Notes: a model not told the origin generated them from the letters alone. DNA of 64,000 nt from Plazaster borealis (GCA_021014325.1 JAJGQC010000654.1:1-64000); one strand, 5' to 3'. Numbered from the stretch's first letter, positions 1-9,704 are shown. Translations and numbers: made by a program.

Positions 1-135
1 GAGGATGACAGGTTTTATTCTCACTCTAGAAATTGTGAATTTTTCCCACAGAACGTTGAAGCATTCACAGTCCTTTATAATTGATCATGTTACAGGCAAA
101 CATTAAAAGTTTGTTTTATTTTTTTCCTTACCAAG

Positions 136-305
136 GGTGACTTCCAAACTGGTAAATCAAATTGCGTAAAGTGATCCCGTACATTGCAGGTGTGTTCCGC
201 AAAGATAAGATTTGGTTGCAACGAACCAAACCAAGTAAGAGACAGTACCAGATCCTACTTGCCCTGGATGACTCGTCTAGTATGGCCAAAAATCGTTCAA
301 GACAG
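136..305 (+). CDS. MDN1: MDN1 (midasin) exon A, start of MIDAS/VWA domain
   Basis: Midasin is the giant nuclear AAA ATPase that strips assembly factors from pre-60S ribosomes; its C-terminal VWA/MIDAS domain grips the UBL domains of NLE1 and WDR12. This exon reads K-V-I-P-Y-I-A, then R-K-D-K-I-W-L, T-K-P-S-K-R-Q-Y-Q and the metal-ion motif L-A-L-D-D-S-S-S-M (DxSxS), the hallmark midasin block. It ends phase 0 in CAG before a GTAAG donor at 306. The acceptor is probably the AG at 134-135, after a T-rich tract. From 136 the frame reads G-D-F-Q-T-G-K as midasin should, but the KVIPYIA block is in another frame, so one base appears to be missing near 160. Upstream exons lie outside the window. 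The family assignment is firm; the exact 5' edge is not. Confidence 0.88.
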
Positions 306-555
306 GTAAGAGAAAATCTCTAGTACACTAGATCAAATTAAGTCAAAATGTTCAGAAGTATAATTGCTGTAAACAGTTATTGTGATGTTCGGACCTTGGG
401 CAAACGATATATAGCCCAGCAATATGACACTCAAAATGGAAGTAGAATTAGTGGATCATGTAGAATGGACGTGTGGTGTTACATCAAATCAAACATCCAG
501 GACCTTAATGTGACATTCCCCTCCCATTATGGATTAGCCCAAACATGTGGGTGGC

Positions 556-735
556 GTGTTGTGGCTGAGTGGTCAAGTGCACCAGACTCGAGCTCTGGTG
601 TTCTGATCAGCAGAGCGTGGGTTCGAGTCCCGGTCGTGACACTTGTGTCCTTCAGCAATACACTTAACCATTATAGCTTCATCCTTTGATTGGGGCGTAA
701 AGCCATAGGTCCTGTGTGTTGTACTTAAAACTATA
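556..735 (+). repeat. tRNA-headed SINE fragment in MDN1 intron
   Basis: The head looks like a class II tRNA gene: an A box TGGCTGAGTGG at about 561 and a B box GGTTCGAGTCC at about 620. It is followed by the GACACTTGTGTCCTT block, which recurs in the other SINEs here (44782, 45278, 47585, 50830, 57272). The family's 3' tail is missing or degraded, so the copy is truncated. Confidence 0.6.
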
Positions 736-1465
736 TCAATGCACTAAAAAGAGCCCAGTGAACTTATTGCTAAGAGAAGGGGTTCACCCAGTATTTCTGG
801 CATCTAACCCTATATGCCGTTCTGCTTATGCTAGTTGTAGTTTCTGCAGATACAGATACAGATTCCATACCTAGTTCAGGGTTTGTTGATAACATCAAAT
901 ACAAACCATTCAATTCGCCGTATTTTTGACCGCGAGAGGGCGTATGTGGACCAATTTCACATGATGAAAAACTAGTAAACAAACGTGGTTTTTTCATTTT
1001 TTTATATTTTTATGTTTATGTATTTCACTATTGATGCAAGAAAACTACATACAGGCAATTAAAACAAGATGAAACTGTAATTGTGATGCAAGACATTCCC
1101 TGATGTAAGCGCCCTCATGCGGTCAAAAATATGGTCAATTCTTGTAACATTCTGATTGATTGGTATTACTTTGGTGTCAATGTATATCTATACACGTGTA
1201 CCAGCTAACTATTAAAAAAATACACACAAAAAACATTTGAAAACTGTGACTGGCTTTAAACAGAGGAAGGGTTTTGTGCACAAGTCTAGAAGATTAATGA
1301 ATATGGTGTGCCTATTAAAACTTCACACAGTTTAATGATGAGTGCACAACAACCATGTGAGGAATTCACACACACCCATGTGTTATCAATAAGGCTTAAC
1401 TATTTACCTATGCATTTGTTTGTATTGAATTTTTGCCAACAAAATGTCTTGATTTCTTCACACAG

Positions 1466-1539
1466 CTTGCATTTGAGTCTTTAGCAGTGATCAGCAATGT
1501 ATTAACATGGTTAGAGGCAGGAGAGCTTGTAGTTTGCAG
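1466..1539 (+). CDS. MDN1: MDN1 exon B, copy 1
   Basis: A 74-nt exon reading L-A-F-E-S-L-A-V-I-S-N-V-L-T-W-L-E-A-G-E-L-V-V-C. It starts after a TTCTTCACACAG acceptor and ends before a GTAGGG donor, with phase 0 in and phase 2 out. This is the helix and strand after the MIDAS motif of midasin. The second copy (7820) reads S-A-L-T and L-A-V-C at the variable positions, closer to the vertebrate midasin I recall (NALT, IAVC), so this copy may be the less constrained one. Confidence 0.88.
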
Positions 1540-1902
1540 GTAGGGAAATTGCTTTATGCCTTTGGACTCACTCAGGATTTTCCTTGGCTCAGATTTGTTC
1601 CTAATATGTTCTCACAATTGTCTTTGAAATGGTAAACTTGCTTGCTACCAAGGGAAACCCAGACCCACTACCCTAGTTCTTTATTTGTGGTGATGAAGAG
1701 AGTCTTTAAAAATGTTACAACTCTTCTCTTTTTGTCACTCCATGTAATTTAGATAAGATTGGATTACCTGACCCATGGATAAGCACTTGTTATTTGGGTC
1801 TACTGACCACAGTCCTTCTGAATCCTTCACTTTGGTAATTGGATTTAGAAGGATTTGGCACTGGATGGATTTTAATGATTAACTTTGACTTTTGATTTGT
1901 AG

Positions 1903-2017
1903 TTTTGGTGAGTCTGTCCAGCTTCTCCATCCATTCCATGAGCAGTTCACTGATCAATCAGGAGCCAAGATACTCCGACAATTTACTTTCTCTCAGACTA
2001 AGACCAAGATTGGACAG
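1903..2017 (+). CDS. MDN1: MDN1 exon C, copy 1
   Basis: A 115-nt exon. It completes the split serine and then reads F-G-E-S-V-Q-L-L-H-P-F-H-E-Q-F, on to K-T-K-I-G-Q, ending phase 0 at CAG before GTAAGC. The CSFGESV and LLHPFHEQF blocks are diagnostic of the midasin VWA domain. The coding sequence looks identical to its duplicate at 8363-8477. Confidence 0.9.
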
Positions 2018-2131
2018 GTAAGCCCAATATCCAATTGGGAGGGGAACTGTGAACTATGCAGGCAGATCACTTTCTCCTTGCAATATTATATTCTGTAATG
2101 GGATGAATAATGCCTGTAATAGCTGATGGGT

Positions 2132-2469
2132 TTTAAAGAGGAAGGGAAATGTCAAGTTCAATTTTGTGATGTACTCATTTCCCAATAGAGATAGAGTACT
2201 CATGTGAGTGGGGAAAAAGCTACAAGTCTCTCGCCTCATGTAAAAATGGTGTAGATCGTAAAGATACATTTTTCCCAGAATAATGTCATCGGATATTTTG
2301 GATTTTGAATGCAATGGGTTTTGAATGCAATGGGTTTTGAATGCAATGGCAATTTACACCATTTTAAAGTGAGGTTACAGACTTGTAATTTTTCCCCACT
2401 CACATGACGACTCTATTGGACAATGAGTACATCACAAAATTTAATTTGACATTTCCCTTGCTCTTTTAG
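2132..2469. mobile_element. MITE with ~120-bp inverted arms, duplication copy 1
   Basis: The left arm (about 2137-2260) is the reverse complement of the right arm (about 2350-2469): AAGGGAAATGTCAA on the left against TTGACATTTCCCTT on the right, and GTGATGTACTCATT against AATGAGTACATCAC further in. The loop carries an 18-bp unit (TTTTGAATGCAATGGG) in three copies; the duplicate MITE at 8589 has one. It is non-autonomous, with no ORF. Confidence 0.75.
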
Positions 2470-2470
2470 T

Positions 2471-2626
2471 ATGTCTATGTCCACATTGAGCAAATTTGAG
2501 TATGGCGTAGGCCAACAGCTGGGATACAACATTGAAGAAGGCATTGACAGTGATCTAGCAACAGCTACAGACAAAGTCATCAATTTAGACAAGGCCTTCT
2601 GTAATATTCCTCAAGAAGCAAACTGA
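2471..2626 (+). CDS. Unrecognised 51-codon ORF in MDN1 intron, copy 1
   Basis: An open frame directly after the MITE, from ATG to TGA. It begins M-S-M-S-T-L-S-K-F-E-Y-G and contains L-G-Y-N-I-E-E-G-I-D-S-D-L. I recognise no domain, and it does not fit midasin between the flanking exons. The second copy (8907-9062) keeps the full frame but with several replacements (two G to D, Q to R, I to T), which argues against strong constraint. It could be a relic exon or chance. Confidence 0.25.
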   Translation: MSMSTLSKFEYGVGQQLGYNIEEGIDSDLATATDKVINLDKAFCNIPQEAN

Positions 2627-2645
2627 GCTGGTTTAAGTATTGCTA

Positions 2646-3468
2646 GAACATATTACTCCGCAGCTCTTCTGCGAAGGCAGTGTTAGTTTCAACCTCGGTC
2701 TCAGGGCAACCTGTTGCCAAGTCCACCGGTATACTAACCTCTCTCCCAAACATCATCATGTTGGGTGACTCTGTGGAGTCCTGTGGGGTGCATCTGTATG
2801 CAAAGGTTGCATAAGGGAGGAACTTGTCCCAATCCTTCTGCTTCCCATGCGGGCTAATGAGAGCTGCCACCATGTTCACTAGTGTCTTGTTAAATCGCTC
2901 TACCATTCCGTCACTCTTCGGATTATAGGCAGTTGTTCTCATCTTTGTTACACCTAGTATCTGGCACATCTCTTTAAACACCTCTGACTCAAAATTAGTG
3001 CCTTGGTCGGAGTGCAGCTCTTGTGGCACTCCGTACCGACATACAAACTCTTGCACCAATTTGCGTGCTACTGTACTGGCTGTCGCATCTGGCAATGGAA
3101 ACGCTTCCATCCATTTTGTACAGTAGTCTCCTATCACTAGGATCCACTGGTTCCCATTCTCTGTCTTGGGCAGTGGCCCAAGCAAATCTATTGGCCACTC
3201 TCTCCATGGGAACTCCTACAACACGGCACTGTTTCAAGGGAGCAATCCCTTTCCTTGCAGGGGACTTTCTTCTGGCACACATGTCACAACTCCTTATGAA
3301 GGAGCGTACGTCTGTGGACATACCCGGCCAGAAATATCTATATTTCATCTTCGCCAAGGTTTTCCTTATGCCCAAGTGACCACTTAGCAGTCCACAATGC
3401 ACTTCTCTGAGTATCTCTTTCCTCATACTCTTACATCTCTTACACATAACTGGTCCCAATAAGACCAA
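2646..3468 (-). pseudogene. Ty3/gypsy integrase, frameshifted and 3'-truncated
   Basis: Two overlapping frames carry one integrase. The frame from 3468 has the zinc-binding module H-C-G-L-L-S-G-H-L-G and C-D-M-C-A-R-R-K. The frame ending at 2646 has the catalytic core: D in V-I-G-D-Y-C-T-K-W, D in H-S-D-Q-G-T-N-F, and E in G-M-V-E-R-F-N-K-T-L. The shift between them is near 3190-3200. The protein ends in F-A-E-E-L-R-S-N-M and then runs into host DNA, whose GTTCTAG supplies the stop, so the chromodomain or GPY/F end is missing. Catalytic residues are intact but the gene is broken. Confidence 0.88.
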
Positions 3469-5177
3469 TATGTCTCATGAGCCGCCGTCAGGTGGGAAAT
3501 CTCCCTCCACTCCGGACAGTCCTTGCCCTCCTCTTTGGCACTTAAGACCCAACTTATGGTCTCATCCTCCACTTGGGCTTTCCTGAGAGCCTCCACTGGG
3601 ATGCTTGGTTGGGCCGCTATGCCCCTGACCAACAGCTTCCCCTCTGGTTTATCTTCCATCTCTGACATCTTCTCAGACGGGCCATCTAACTTTCCTCTTT
3701 CTACCACTTCTTCCCGGCCACACTGCTTGGAGGGTCGCCTTGACAACCCGTCAGCGTCGCCATTTTTCTTTCCAGCTCTGTGCTGACTCTCTACGTCGCA
3801 CTCGGACATTACTTCGATCCAACACGCCCTTTGTCCTTCTGGGTTCACAAATGGCTCTCCAGCACTGCCTGTGCACTTCATTCTCTCACCATTTATTCTC
3901 CACTCTTTGGTCTGGAAATCCAAATTACCCCCTGTGGGCAAGATGAAATCCATCCCAAGTATTCCTGAATACTTCATCTCCGTGAAAATCGCTCTCACTG
4001 GGTGTGTTGTTCGCCCAACATGAACATCAACCCATGTGACTCCCAGTACTGACAGAGGACTTCCATCCACCTGCCTAACTCTCACATTGTCTTTCTCTAA
4101 GACTGGTCTCTGTTCTCTAGGTATCTCGTAATACACTTTGCTACTGATAAGCGTATCAGTTGCACCAGTGTCAATCAAAAAATGACACTTCGTTTTCCTT
4201 ATCATGCCATCTACGAATAAGCCATAGCGGGGACTAAGGTGTGGATTGGGTAAGGTATAAACCTTTCCCACCTCAGACTTGGGCTGCTTTTCTTCCATGA
4301 CTGCTTCGTTACCTTCATGGCATCTCTTTGGCCCCCTCACATCTCCAGCCTGCCCGCGGGCCCTTCGAGCGGCTGCTTCTCTGTCGTTTCCCTGTTTTCT
4401 ATTCTCTCTTTTGGGTTCCTGACAATCTTTAGCGATATGGCCTTGCTTCCCACAGTTGAAGCACTTCCAGCCCTCACGCTTTGGGTTACCCCTCTTTGGT
4501 TTCTTACACTCTCTCGCAAATTGCCCTTGCTCATCGCAATTAAAGCATCTCCAAACACTTTGCTTACTCTCTGTTCTAGGTCTGTCCGCAGTAGGTCTCT
4601 CCACTGAGGCGCTCTTGTTCTGTACTTGTTTTGTTAGCCCTGCTAACAACCCAAGAACACTCTTCATTTCTTTCTCAATTTCATGAAACCTCTGTTCCAT
4701 TCCTGTATCCAACACTCTAGCCAACTTTACTGGCTTTCCGTCCAGATTTCTTTGTTGCTCAACTTTCTTAAAGTTCTCTGTTTCCATTGCAGCTCGAATG
4801 GCCTCATCCAAGTTCTTGGGTCGGGCCCTGTTTATGCCCTCCCGAACATACCAACTTTCGACCGCATCTAGGAAATGATTCTTTGCCAAACGATCGCGTG
4901 ACTCTTCCTGTATGTCAGGATACGCTTTGACCATCAACTCTTGTATGGCTTGACCCAACTCTTGCAACGTCTCTTTTGGTCCTTGCCGGCGATGCCTCAG
5001 CTCGACCAAATAATTTTCACTCTGGCGACCTGAACCAAATCGCCTGTCTAGTAACTTCACTAGTCCACTATATGTCTGTGTCTGACCAGTAGGAACATCA
5101 CCACAATATCTTAGGGCATTTCCTGGCAAACTCGCCGATAAGTAAATAACGGCTTGCTCTTCGCTCCACTGGTTCAC
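3423..5177 (-). pseudogene. Gag C-terminus, protease and fused pol remnant
   Basis: A 584-codon open frame, numbered from the GTG codon at 5177. Residues 1-150 are a retrotransposon gag capsid-like region (A-V-I-Y-L-S-A-S-L-P-G-N-A-L). Two zinc knuckles lie at about 211-224 (the His position is Gln, so degenerate) and 240-252 (canonical CX2CX4HX4C). Protease follows, with D-T-G-A at about 336-339 and G-M-D-F near 408. At about 452-466 the frame passes straight into H-R-A-G-K-K-N-G-D-A-D-G-L-S-R-R-P, the end of the RNase H/connection region of gypsy pol. The whole reverse transcriptase is therefore deleted in frame. It ends out of frame with the integrase. Confidence 0.88.
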
Positions 5178-5213
5178 TTTTCGACACGACTCAAAGTGTC
5201 GGAAATACTCTTT

Positions 5214-5999
5214 TCACAGCACTCTTCCACTGTATCGATCGGGAGTAATATTTGGGCGTCGATAAGACTGCACCAAATCCTTCCCTTCTTTCTCGTTCTC
5301 TACAATTATTCTCGGTTCCTTTTTTAGCGGACATGGCCCTGCTGAACTCTGTGTACACTCTGCGGAATCGTTGGCACTAGTGGGGTGGACACTAGTGGCA
5401 AAGCTCAACAGTTCGCTGTGCACTCTTTTAGGAGAGACTGTCTCTGTCCCAAATCTGTCACTACTCTCTTCAGTGCAACTCTTGCTCGACAGAAAAGACT
5501 GGAGCTCTTCTACTGCACTGTACTCTTTCAGATTATCTGAATGGGAAATCCCGGCACTACCACTCTTAATTGGAGTACTTTCCCCAAACTTCACTCTTTT
5601 CTCAACCTTGGGGTCAAGCTCGGGTGACCGTACGGACACCAAGGAACTTGGCTCCCCTTGGGAGAAATAACCTGAACTCTCGAAAGGCAAACGGAACTCG
5701 ATTTCCGAATCGGCCCGTACTGGCTCTTCCGCTCTTACACTGTCTCCACCATTTCTTTGGGGAGATTTCTCATTACTCTCCTTCATGGCTGCCTCTAACT
5801 TCTTAGCCATGAGTTCTCTGTCCCACTGCAGAAATTGGGCCTCTAATCTTAGCCTCTGCAGTTCACTCTCGACACTCTTTGTGTTATCTCCACTCATTTC
5901 TGCTCTCTTGGGTTGCACTCTCAACCCGCAGAAAAGAGTTCTAATCTTTGGTTGCGCTCTCAACCACAGAAATTTCTCTCTCTCCGGTTGCACTATCAA
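5214..5999 (-). pseudogene. Gag N-terminal region, ended by an in-frame TGA
   Basis: 261 codons rich in Ser, Glu and Lys, with a coiled-coil-like stretch (E-L-Q-R-L-R-L-E-A-Q-F) near residues 45-70 and no catalytic motif. It is the same reading frame as the downstream gag-protease segment: after the TGA at 5214-5216 the frame continues with K-E-Y-F-R-H-F-E-S-C and runs into 5177. The stop sits where gypsy gags usually have a tryptophan before K-E-Y, so it looks like a single nonsense change (TGG to TGA). The start is the first ATG after the leader; an ATG at about 5898 (M-S-G-D-N) is an alternative. Confidence 0.75.
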
Positions 6000-6071
6000 C
6001 CACAGAAGTTTCTAACTCTTTTTACCCTGCTCTGAACTCTTCAGTGCCAACCTACCTAATCAGCACCAATC

Positions 6072-6089
6072 ATCCCACTTCTTACACCA
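6072..6089 (-). other. Primer-binding site, tRNA-Leu type
   Basis: On the minus strand TGGTGTAAGAAGTGGGAT follows the LTR end after two bases. It matches the TGGTGTCAGAAGTGGGAT type of tRNA-Leu-complementary PBS, as I recall it, at all but one base. This fixes the element's orientation and the LTR edge. Confidence 0.75.
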
Positions 6090-6091
6090 TT

Positions 6092-7321
6092 TGTGGCGGG
6101 TTTCCCGCGAGTCTCATCTAGATTTGGAAGTCAGAGAGAGGTTCACCATCTGTGGCGAAAGTCTCGCAAACCCCAAACCCAAATGGTACCTCGGACCTTG
6201 GAAATACTTCGAGCAATCTCAGGCCCAGGGATGTGAGCTCGTTTGGAGGAGATCTACCGCCGATTGGTTACTGATTGTCTTGGCACTCTGGGGCAGGGCA
6301 GGATAAATTCCTGGGGGAATGACACACAAATAACGGACGCAGGCACAGTTCTATGTGTCAATTCTTCTCTCATTACCTCAAGGGCAATTCTCTTTAATGC
6401 CTTCTCTGGCAACTCTCTTTCACGGAAAATACCTTTCCTTCCTCTAACCTTTTACAAACCTTTAGACAAACCTTGTCTTACGTGAGTGCACCCTCGCGGA
6501 ACCAATCCAGTCTAACAGCAAATTTGGCAACCAAAATGCACACGCTAGCACGCCGACTGTTTCACAGTGTCTCTATCTGAGCTTCCTTACAGTTGGATTA
6601 CTCAACCAGTAATGAACGGCCCGGAGTCAACCTCTATGGTCAACTGTCTAGTCAGCTAATCTCTATGATCAACCCACTGTGCCATTCAAGTTCTATGTGA
6701 ACTCAACTACTAGCTGTCACTTCATCACAACTACTCTGAAAGGCTACTCAATCACTGCAACACAATCGTAAAGCAACAATTTATACAACAAATGAACCTA
6801 CCGGCACGACTACTACTGGATCGCTCACCGGAACGCTGCACTCAGCAAGTTACACAGTTAACAGGGCCGTAGAAAGATATGAAAGCGGGTCGGAGACAAC
6901 AGTGTGTTTCTGGCGGACACAACAGCAACCCAACACTCACCGGAGTGCTCGCTGAGTATTCCCGCACCACCAAAGCTTCACGTCTTTCGCAGAGCCCTAA
7001 ATAACACGTCTTACTTACTCGGAATCTGAGACAACACTTTCTTGTTCGCGAACCAAAATCACACTGCCAGGCCGGACAAGCCACGCAGCGGCACTCGACT
7101 TGGACACACCCAGGTATCACCCGATCACCACCTGATTGGACAATGCCCGCCTGCATCCACGCCGGCAGCCTGCTCTCGGTAGCTCGCTCAACCCACATTG
7201 GTCACAGCGACCTGCCACTCACACTGCCATCACCTCCGACCTACTTCCGCACTAAAGGTTCAAGAACCCTCTCGAAGAAAGGGCAGATTAGACTTGTGTC
7301 GGTCCACCCAATCTCGTCACA
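6092..7321 (-). repeat. 5' LTR of the Ty3/gypsy element
   Basis: About 1.23 kb, beginning TGTGACGAG (minus strand, 7321) and ending CCACA (6092) two bases before the PBS, as expected for TG...CA LTRs. It has no matching partner in the window because the element's other end is missing. The LTR end motif CACCAT-TGTGGCG (about 6085) has a diverged direct repeat at about 6144-6156. Host sequence ATAACATC begins at 7322. Confidence 0.7.
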
Positions 7322-7819
7322 ATAACATCAAATACAAACAATTCAATTTGACGTATTTTTGACCGCGAGAGGGCGTATGTGGACCAATTTCACGTGATGA
7401 AAAACTAGAAAACAAACAGGGTTTTTTCATTTTTTGTTATTTTTATGTTTATGTATTTCACTATTGATGTAAGAAAACTACATACAGGCAATTAAAATAA
7501 GATGAAACTGTAATTGTGCTGCAAGACATTCCCTGATGTAAGCGCCCTCATGCGGTCAAAATATGGTCAATTCTTGTAACATTCTGATTGATTGGTATTA
7601 CTTTGGTGTCAATGTATATCTATACACGGGTACCAGCTAACTTTTAAAAAAATACACACAAAAAACATTTGAAAACTGTGACTGGCTTTAAACAGAGGAA
7701 GGGTTTTGTGCACAAGTCTAGAAGATTAATGAATATGGTGTGGCTATTAAAACTTATGCACCTATGCATTTGTTTGTATTGAATTTTTGCCAACAAATTG
7801 TCTTGATTTCTTTACACAG

Positions 7820-7893
7820 CTTGCATTTGAGTCTTTAGCAGTGATCAGCAGTGCATTAACATGGTTAGAGGCAGGAGAGCTTGCAGTTTGCAG
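7820..7893 (+). CDS. MDN1: MDN1 exon B', copy 2
   Basis: A 74-nt exon with the same splice sites and phases as 1466-1539. It reads I-S-S-A-L-T-W-L-E-A-G-E-L-A-V-C, which fits the midasin family better than copy 1. Because exon C ends in phase 0 and B' starts in phase 0, a transcript using both copies would stay in frame and carry a 63-residue internal repeat. Confidence 0.88.
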
Positions 7894-8362
7894 GTAGGGA
7901 AATTGCTTTATGCCTTTGGACTCACTCAGGATTTTTCCTTGGCTCGGGATTTGTTCCTAATATGTTCTCACAATTGTCTTTGAAATGGTAAACTTGCTTG
8001 CTACCAAGGGGAAACCCATACCCACTACCCTAGTTCTTTATTTGTGGTGATGTTGAGTCTTAAGAAATGTAACACCCAGGAGGTTCAGGGGGCTTGATCC
8101 TCTAGACCAAGGGGAAACCCAGACCCACTACCCTAGTTCTTTATTTGTGGTGATGAAGAGAGTCTTTAAAAATGTTACACCTCTTCTCTTTTTGTCACTC
8201 CATGTAATTTAGATAAGATTGGATTACCTGACCCATGGATAAGCACTTGTTATTTGGGTCTACTGACCACAGTCCTTCTGAATCCTTCACTTTGGTAATT
8301 GGATATAGAAGGATTTGGGACTGGATGGATTTGAATGATTAACTTTGACTTTTGATTTGTAG

Positions 8363-8477
8363 TTTTGGTGAGTCTGTCCAGCTTCTCCATCCATTCCATG
8401 AGCAGTTCACTGATCAATCAGGAGCCAAGATACTCCGACAATTTACTTTCTCTCAGACTAAGACCAAGATTGGACAG
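8363..8477 (+). CDS. MDN1: MDN1 exon C', copy 2
   Basis: A 115-nt exon matching 1903-2017, with acceptor TTGATTTGTAG and donor GTAAGC. It encodes the F-G-E-S-V to K-I-G-Q part of the midasin VWA domain and joins in frame to exon E at 9492. Confidence 0.9.
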
Positions 8478-8588
8478 GTAAGCCCAAGTTCCAATTGGGA
8501 GGAACTGTGAACTATGCAGACAGATCACTTTCTCCTTGCAATATTATATTTTGTAATGGGATGAATAATGCCTGCAATAGCTGATGGG

Positions 8589-8904
8589 TTTTAAAGAGGA
8601 AGGAAATGTCAAGTTCAATTTTGTGATGTACTCATTTCCCAATAGAGATAGAGTCCTCATGTGAGTGGGGAAAAAGCTACAAGTCTCTAACCTCATGTGA
8701 AAATGGTGTAGATTGTAAAGATACATTTTTCCCAGAATAATGTCATCGGATATTTTGGATTTTGGAAGGGTTTTGAATGCAATGGCAATTTACACCATTT
8801 TAAAGTGAGGTTACAGACTTGTAATTTTTCCCCACTCACATGACGACTCTATTGGACAATGAGTACATCACAAAATTTAATTTGACATTACCCTTGCTCT
8901 TTTA
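8589..8904. mobile_element. MITE with long inverted arms, duplication copy 2
   Basis: The same inverted-repeat element as 2132-2469, carried along in the duplication. The central 18-bp unit is present once rather than three times. Confidence 0.7.
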
Positions 8905-8906
8905 AT

Positions 8907-9062
8907 ATGTCTATGTCCACATTGAGCAAATTTGAGTATGACGTAGACCAACGGCTGGGATACAACATTGAAGAAGGCATTGACAGTGATCTAGCAACAG
9001 CTACAGACAAAGTCACCAATTTAGACAAGGCCTTCTGTAATATTCCTCAAGAAGCAAACTGA
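8907..9062 (+). CDS. Unrecognised 51-codon ORF, copy 2
   Basis: The counterpart of 2471-2626. The frame is open over the same 51 codons, with D for G twice, R for Q and T for I. The AG just before the ATG in copy 1 is AA here, so if that AG was a splice acceptor it is lost. No family is recognised. Confidence 0.22.
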   Translation: MSMSTLSKFEYDVDQRLGYNIEEGIDSDLATATDKVTNLDKAFCNIPQEAN

Positions 9063-9085
9063 GCTGGTTTAAGTATTGCTAGAAC

Positions 9086-9491
9086 TCTAACCTTATCATT
9101 CAATGTGAACAGGCGCAAAACAATATCAAATCGTTAGTAGTCGTTTTAAGAACTAAGTCTTTATTATTGAAGTGATGTTTACAGAACAGATGACTCACTG
9201 TAATCATTCACATTACATATCATAGTCTGAGTATTGTTTGTTGTTGTAATCTATTATTGTCTAAAAAGCCTTCAAACTTGACAAAACGTCCTCCATGTTG
9301 AATCCCCCTAAGTCTCCCTTCAGTTTTCTTTATAGCAGTACCTAGTAACCATTATTTTACTGCTGGGTTGAAGGCAGCTGATTGTTTCCATGTTACTGTT
9401 TTATTTGACATTCCTGCTCCTTCAAGACTCAAGTTCTAGGCTTTACAATGTTAACATCTTCTGGTGGTGTTGTTTTCCTTTCCCATCTTAG
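9086..9491 (+). other. MDN1 intron sequence
   Basis: Intron between the duplicated block and exon E. It is AT-rich and I see no repeat or ORF of note in it. Confidence 0.5.
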
Positions 9492-9704
9492 TTGTTAAAC
9501 TATGCCACAGCCAGCATGCTGTCTGCCCGTTCCCGTCTGCAAACTACAGGTAGCTCAATGGAGACATCTCAACTGCTCTTAGTCGTCTCAGATGGGAGAG
9601 GTTTATTCCTGGAAGGCATGGAGAAAGTGAAAGCTGCGGTCAGGGAGGCCCGGGATGCCAACGTCTTCCTTGTGTTTTTGGCATTAGATAATCCTGAAAA
9701 TAAG
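9492..9704 (+). CDS. MDN1: MDN1 exon E, VWA core
   Basis: A 71-codon exon, phase 0 on both sides, with acceptor TCCCATCTTAG and donor GTTAGC. It contains Q-L-L-L-V-V-S-D-G-R-G-L-F-L-E-G, the most conserved strand-loop of the midasin VWA fold, followed by A-N-V-F-L-V-F-L-A-L-D-N-P-E-N-K. It directly follows K-I-G-Q of exon C/C' and leads into D-S-I-L-D-I-K of the last exon. Confidence 0.92.

Larger units (their letters stand above)
889..2649 (+). repeat. Segmental duplication, copy 1 (MDN1 exons B and C)
   Basis: This block of about 1.76 kb reappears at 7322-9085 at a few percent divergence by eye. It starts at ATAACATCAAATAC and ends at AGTATTGCTAGAAC in both copies. It holds two MDN1 exons, an intronic MITE and a short ORF. 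Differences include small indels, a ~100-bp local repeat found only in copy 2 (about 8040-8150), and an 18-bp triplication at about 2310-2350 found only here. The right edge joins directly to broken integrase sequence of the Ty3 element. Confidence 0.9.
2650..7321 (-). mobile_element. Truncated Ty3/gypsy LTR retrotransposon
   Basis: The element runs right to left: LTR (7321-6092), primer-binding site (6089-6072), gag (5999), zinc knuckles and protease, remnants of pol, then an integrase core that stops abruptly at 2650. The reverse transcriptase and RNase H domains are absent, the integrase C-terminus and 3' LTR are missing, and there are a nonsense codon and frameshifts. It lies antisense to MDN1 between two copies of an MDN1 block. 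Gene order (protease before integrase), a CCHC gag and an H2C2-DDE integrase identify it as Metaviridae-type. It cannot be autonomous. Confidence 0.9.
7322..9085 (+). repeat. Segmental duplication, copy 2 (MDN1 exons B' and C')
   Basis: The second copy of the 889-2649 block, starting immediately outside the LTR. At its right end (AGTATTGCTAGAAC) it continues into normal MDN1 intron DNA leading to exon E, so this copy sits in the ancestral position relative to the 3' part of the gene. Confidence 0.9.

Noticed and set aside
2054..2314. Minus-strand ORF of 86 residues in the MDN1 intron
   Set aside because: It lies over the inverted-repeat MITE and has no protein-like features; the duplicate copy at 8544-8726 is disrupted.
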